From Sulfurimonas sp. UBA6792 (GTDB lineage: Bacteria > Campylobacterota > Campylobacteria > Campylobacterales > Sulfurimonadaceae): a DNA stretch of 23,675 nucleotides. Positions 23,373 through 23,675 of this stretch are shown here, one piece after another (the first letter of the stretch is position 1; each line of letters starts with the position of its first letter). Under the pieces are notes generated by a model. The model did not search any database. It saw nothing but the letters and a program-made list of their open reading frames with translations, and had not been told where the DNA came from. Where the stretch lies: assembly GCA_002452425.1 (NCBI GenBank), contig DKFQ01000154.1, forward strand, positions 4,108 to 27,782. Reading direction: 5' to 3'. A program made the position numbers and the translations under genes.

Positions 23373-23675
23373 CTACCTCTCAAAAAAGTAACAATACTCC
23401 AAATTTCCCTCTTTGCCTGTGAGTTTTGAAGGCGATTTTAAAGCAAGTTTCCATCCCAAAAGAGCGCATGCATCTTCAAACTTTATCATGGCGTTTAACA
23501 CCGCTTTTTCATCCGTAACCACACCGTTTTTATCTCTCTTTGCCTCGCGTCCTACTTCAAATTGCGGTTTGAAAAGCAGGATGATTTTGCTCTTTTCAAG
23601 CCTATCGACGGCGTCTAAGATTGAGAGCAGAGAGATAAAAGCGACATCGCTTACTACTATGTCAAACTCTTTGTC
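23373..23675 (-). CDS. tlyA: TlyA-family rRNA 2'-O-methyltransferase (3' part, runs off the right edge)
   Basis: The last 100 residues of a TlyA-type protein are present. TlyA has an S4 RNA-binding domain followed by an FtsJ-like SAM methyltransferase and methylates rRNA; it is also called a hemolysin. Visible marks are FDIVVSDVAFISL, with the conserved Ser-Asp-Val, LLFKPQFEVGRE, with the catalytic Lys region, GVVTDEKAV and the C-terminal LKSPSKLTGKEGNLEY typical of the family end. The stop is TAG at 23375-23373. The N-terminal S4 domain lies outside the window. Confidence 0.92.
   Translation of the reverse strand, partial: DKEFDIVVSDVAFISLLSILDAVDRLEKSKIILLFKPQFEVGREAKRDKNGVVTDEKAVLNAMIKFEDACALLGWKLALKSPSKLTGKEGNLEYCYFFER

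Overview
The window looks like a chromosomal segment of a Campylobacterota (epsilonproteobacterial) organism, most like the Sulfurimonas / Sulfurovum / Wolinella group. The reasons are an AT-rich sequence, a clade II nitrous oxide reductase with a fused C-terminal cytochrome c domain, the nosB-D-G-C1-C2-H gene order, an ArsS-like histidine kinase and an OprD-like porin. No rRNA, tRNA, CRISPR array or insertion sequence was recognised. Genus assignment is inference.

Layout. (1) 1-1373, minus strand: 5' part of bioA (biotin synthesis), translationally coupled to a small hypothetical gene before it. (2) 1532-5483, plus strand: a membrane-anchored SurA/PpiD-like protein, then the division genes ftsA and ftsZ. 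(3) 5546-7579, plus strand: a small exported protein, a Crp/Fnr-family regulator and a two-helix membrane protein with a possible PilJ/NarX-like sensor region but no output domain. (4) 7597-17669, plus strand: a complete nitrous oxide respiration locus, nosZ-B-D-G-C1-C2-H-F-L-Y-L2. A perfect Fnr-type palindrome lies 41.5 bp upstream of the predicted nosZ start site. A strong terminator and a fresh promoter separate nosZ from the accessory genes. (5) 17685-21998: a DUF302 protein on the plus strand, then an OprD-like porin and an OmpR/ArsS-type two-component system on the minus strand. (6) 22089-23675, minus strand: a small CBU_0592-like membrane protein, a BRO-N (phage antirepressor-like) protein and the 3' end of tlyA.

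How the genes work together. NosZ reduces N2O in the periplasm. NosG, NosH, NosC1, NosC2 and NosB form the proposed electron route from quinol to NosZ. NosD, NosF, NosY and the two NosL-type proteins serve copper-site assembly. The Crp/Fnr regulator just upstream is the natural candidate to bind the nosZ palindrome.

The most striking new observation is regulatory. Three ATTAAC hexamers with an exact 11-bp period lie exactly 21 bp upstream of a TATACT -10 element in two places: before the DUF302 gene and before the porin gene. In the second case the array is made of the last codons and stop of the kinase gene. This looks like the operator of the neighbouring OmpR-type response regulator, and would define a small envelope regulon written into this window.
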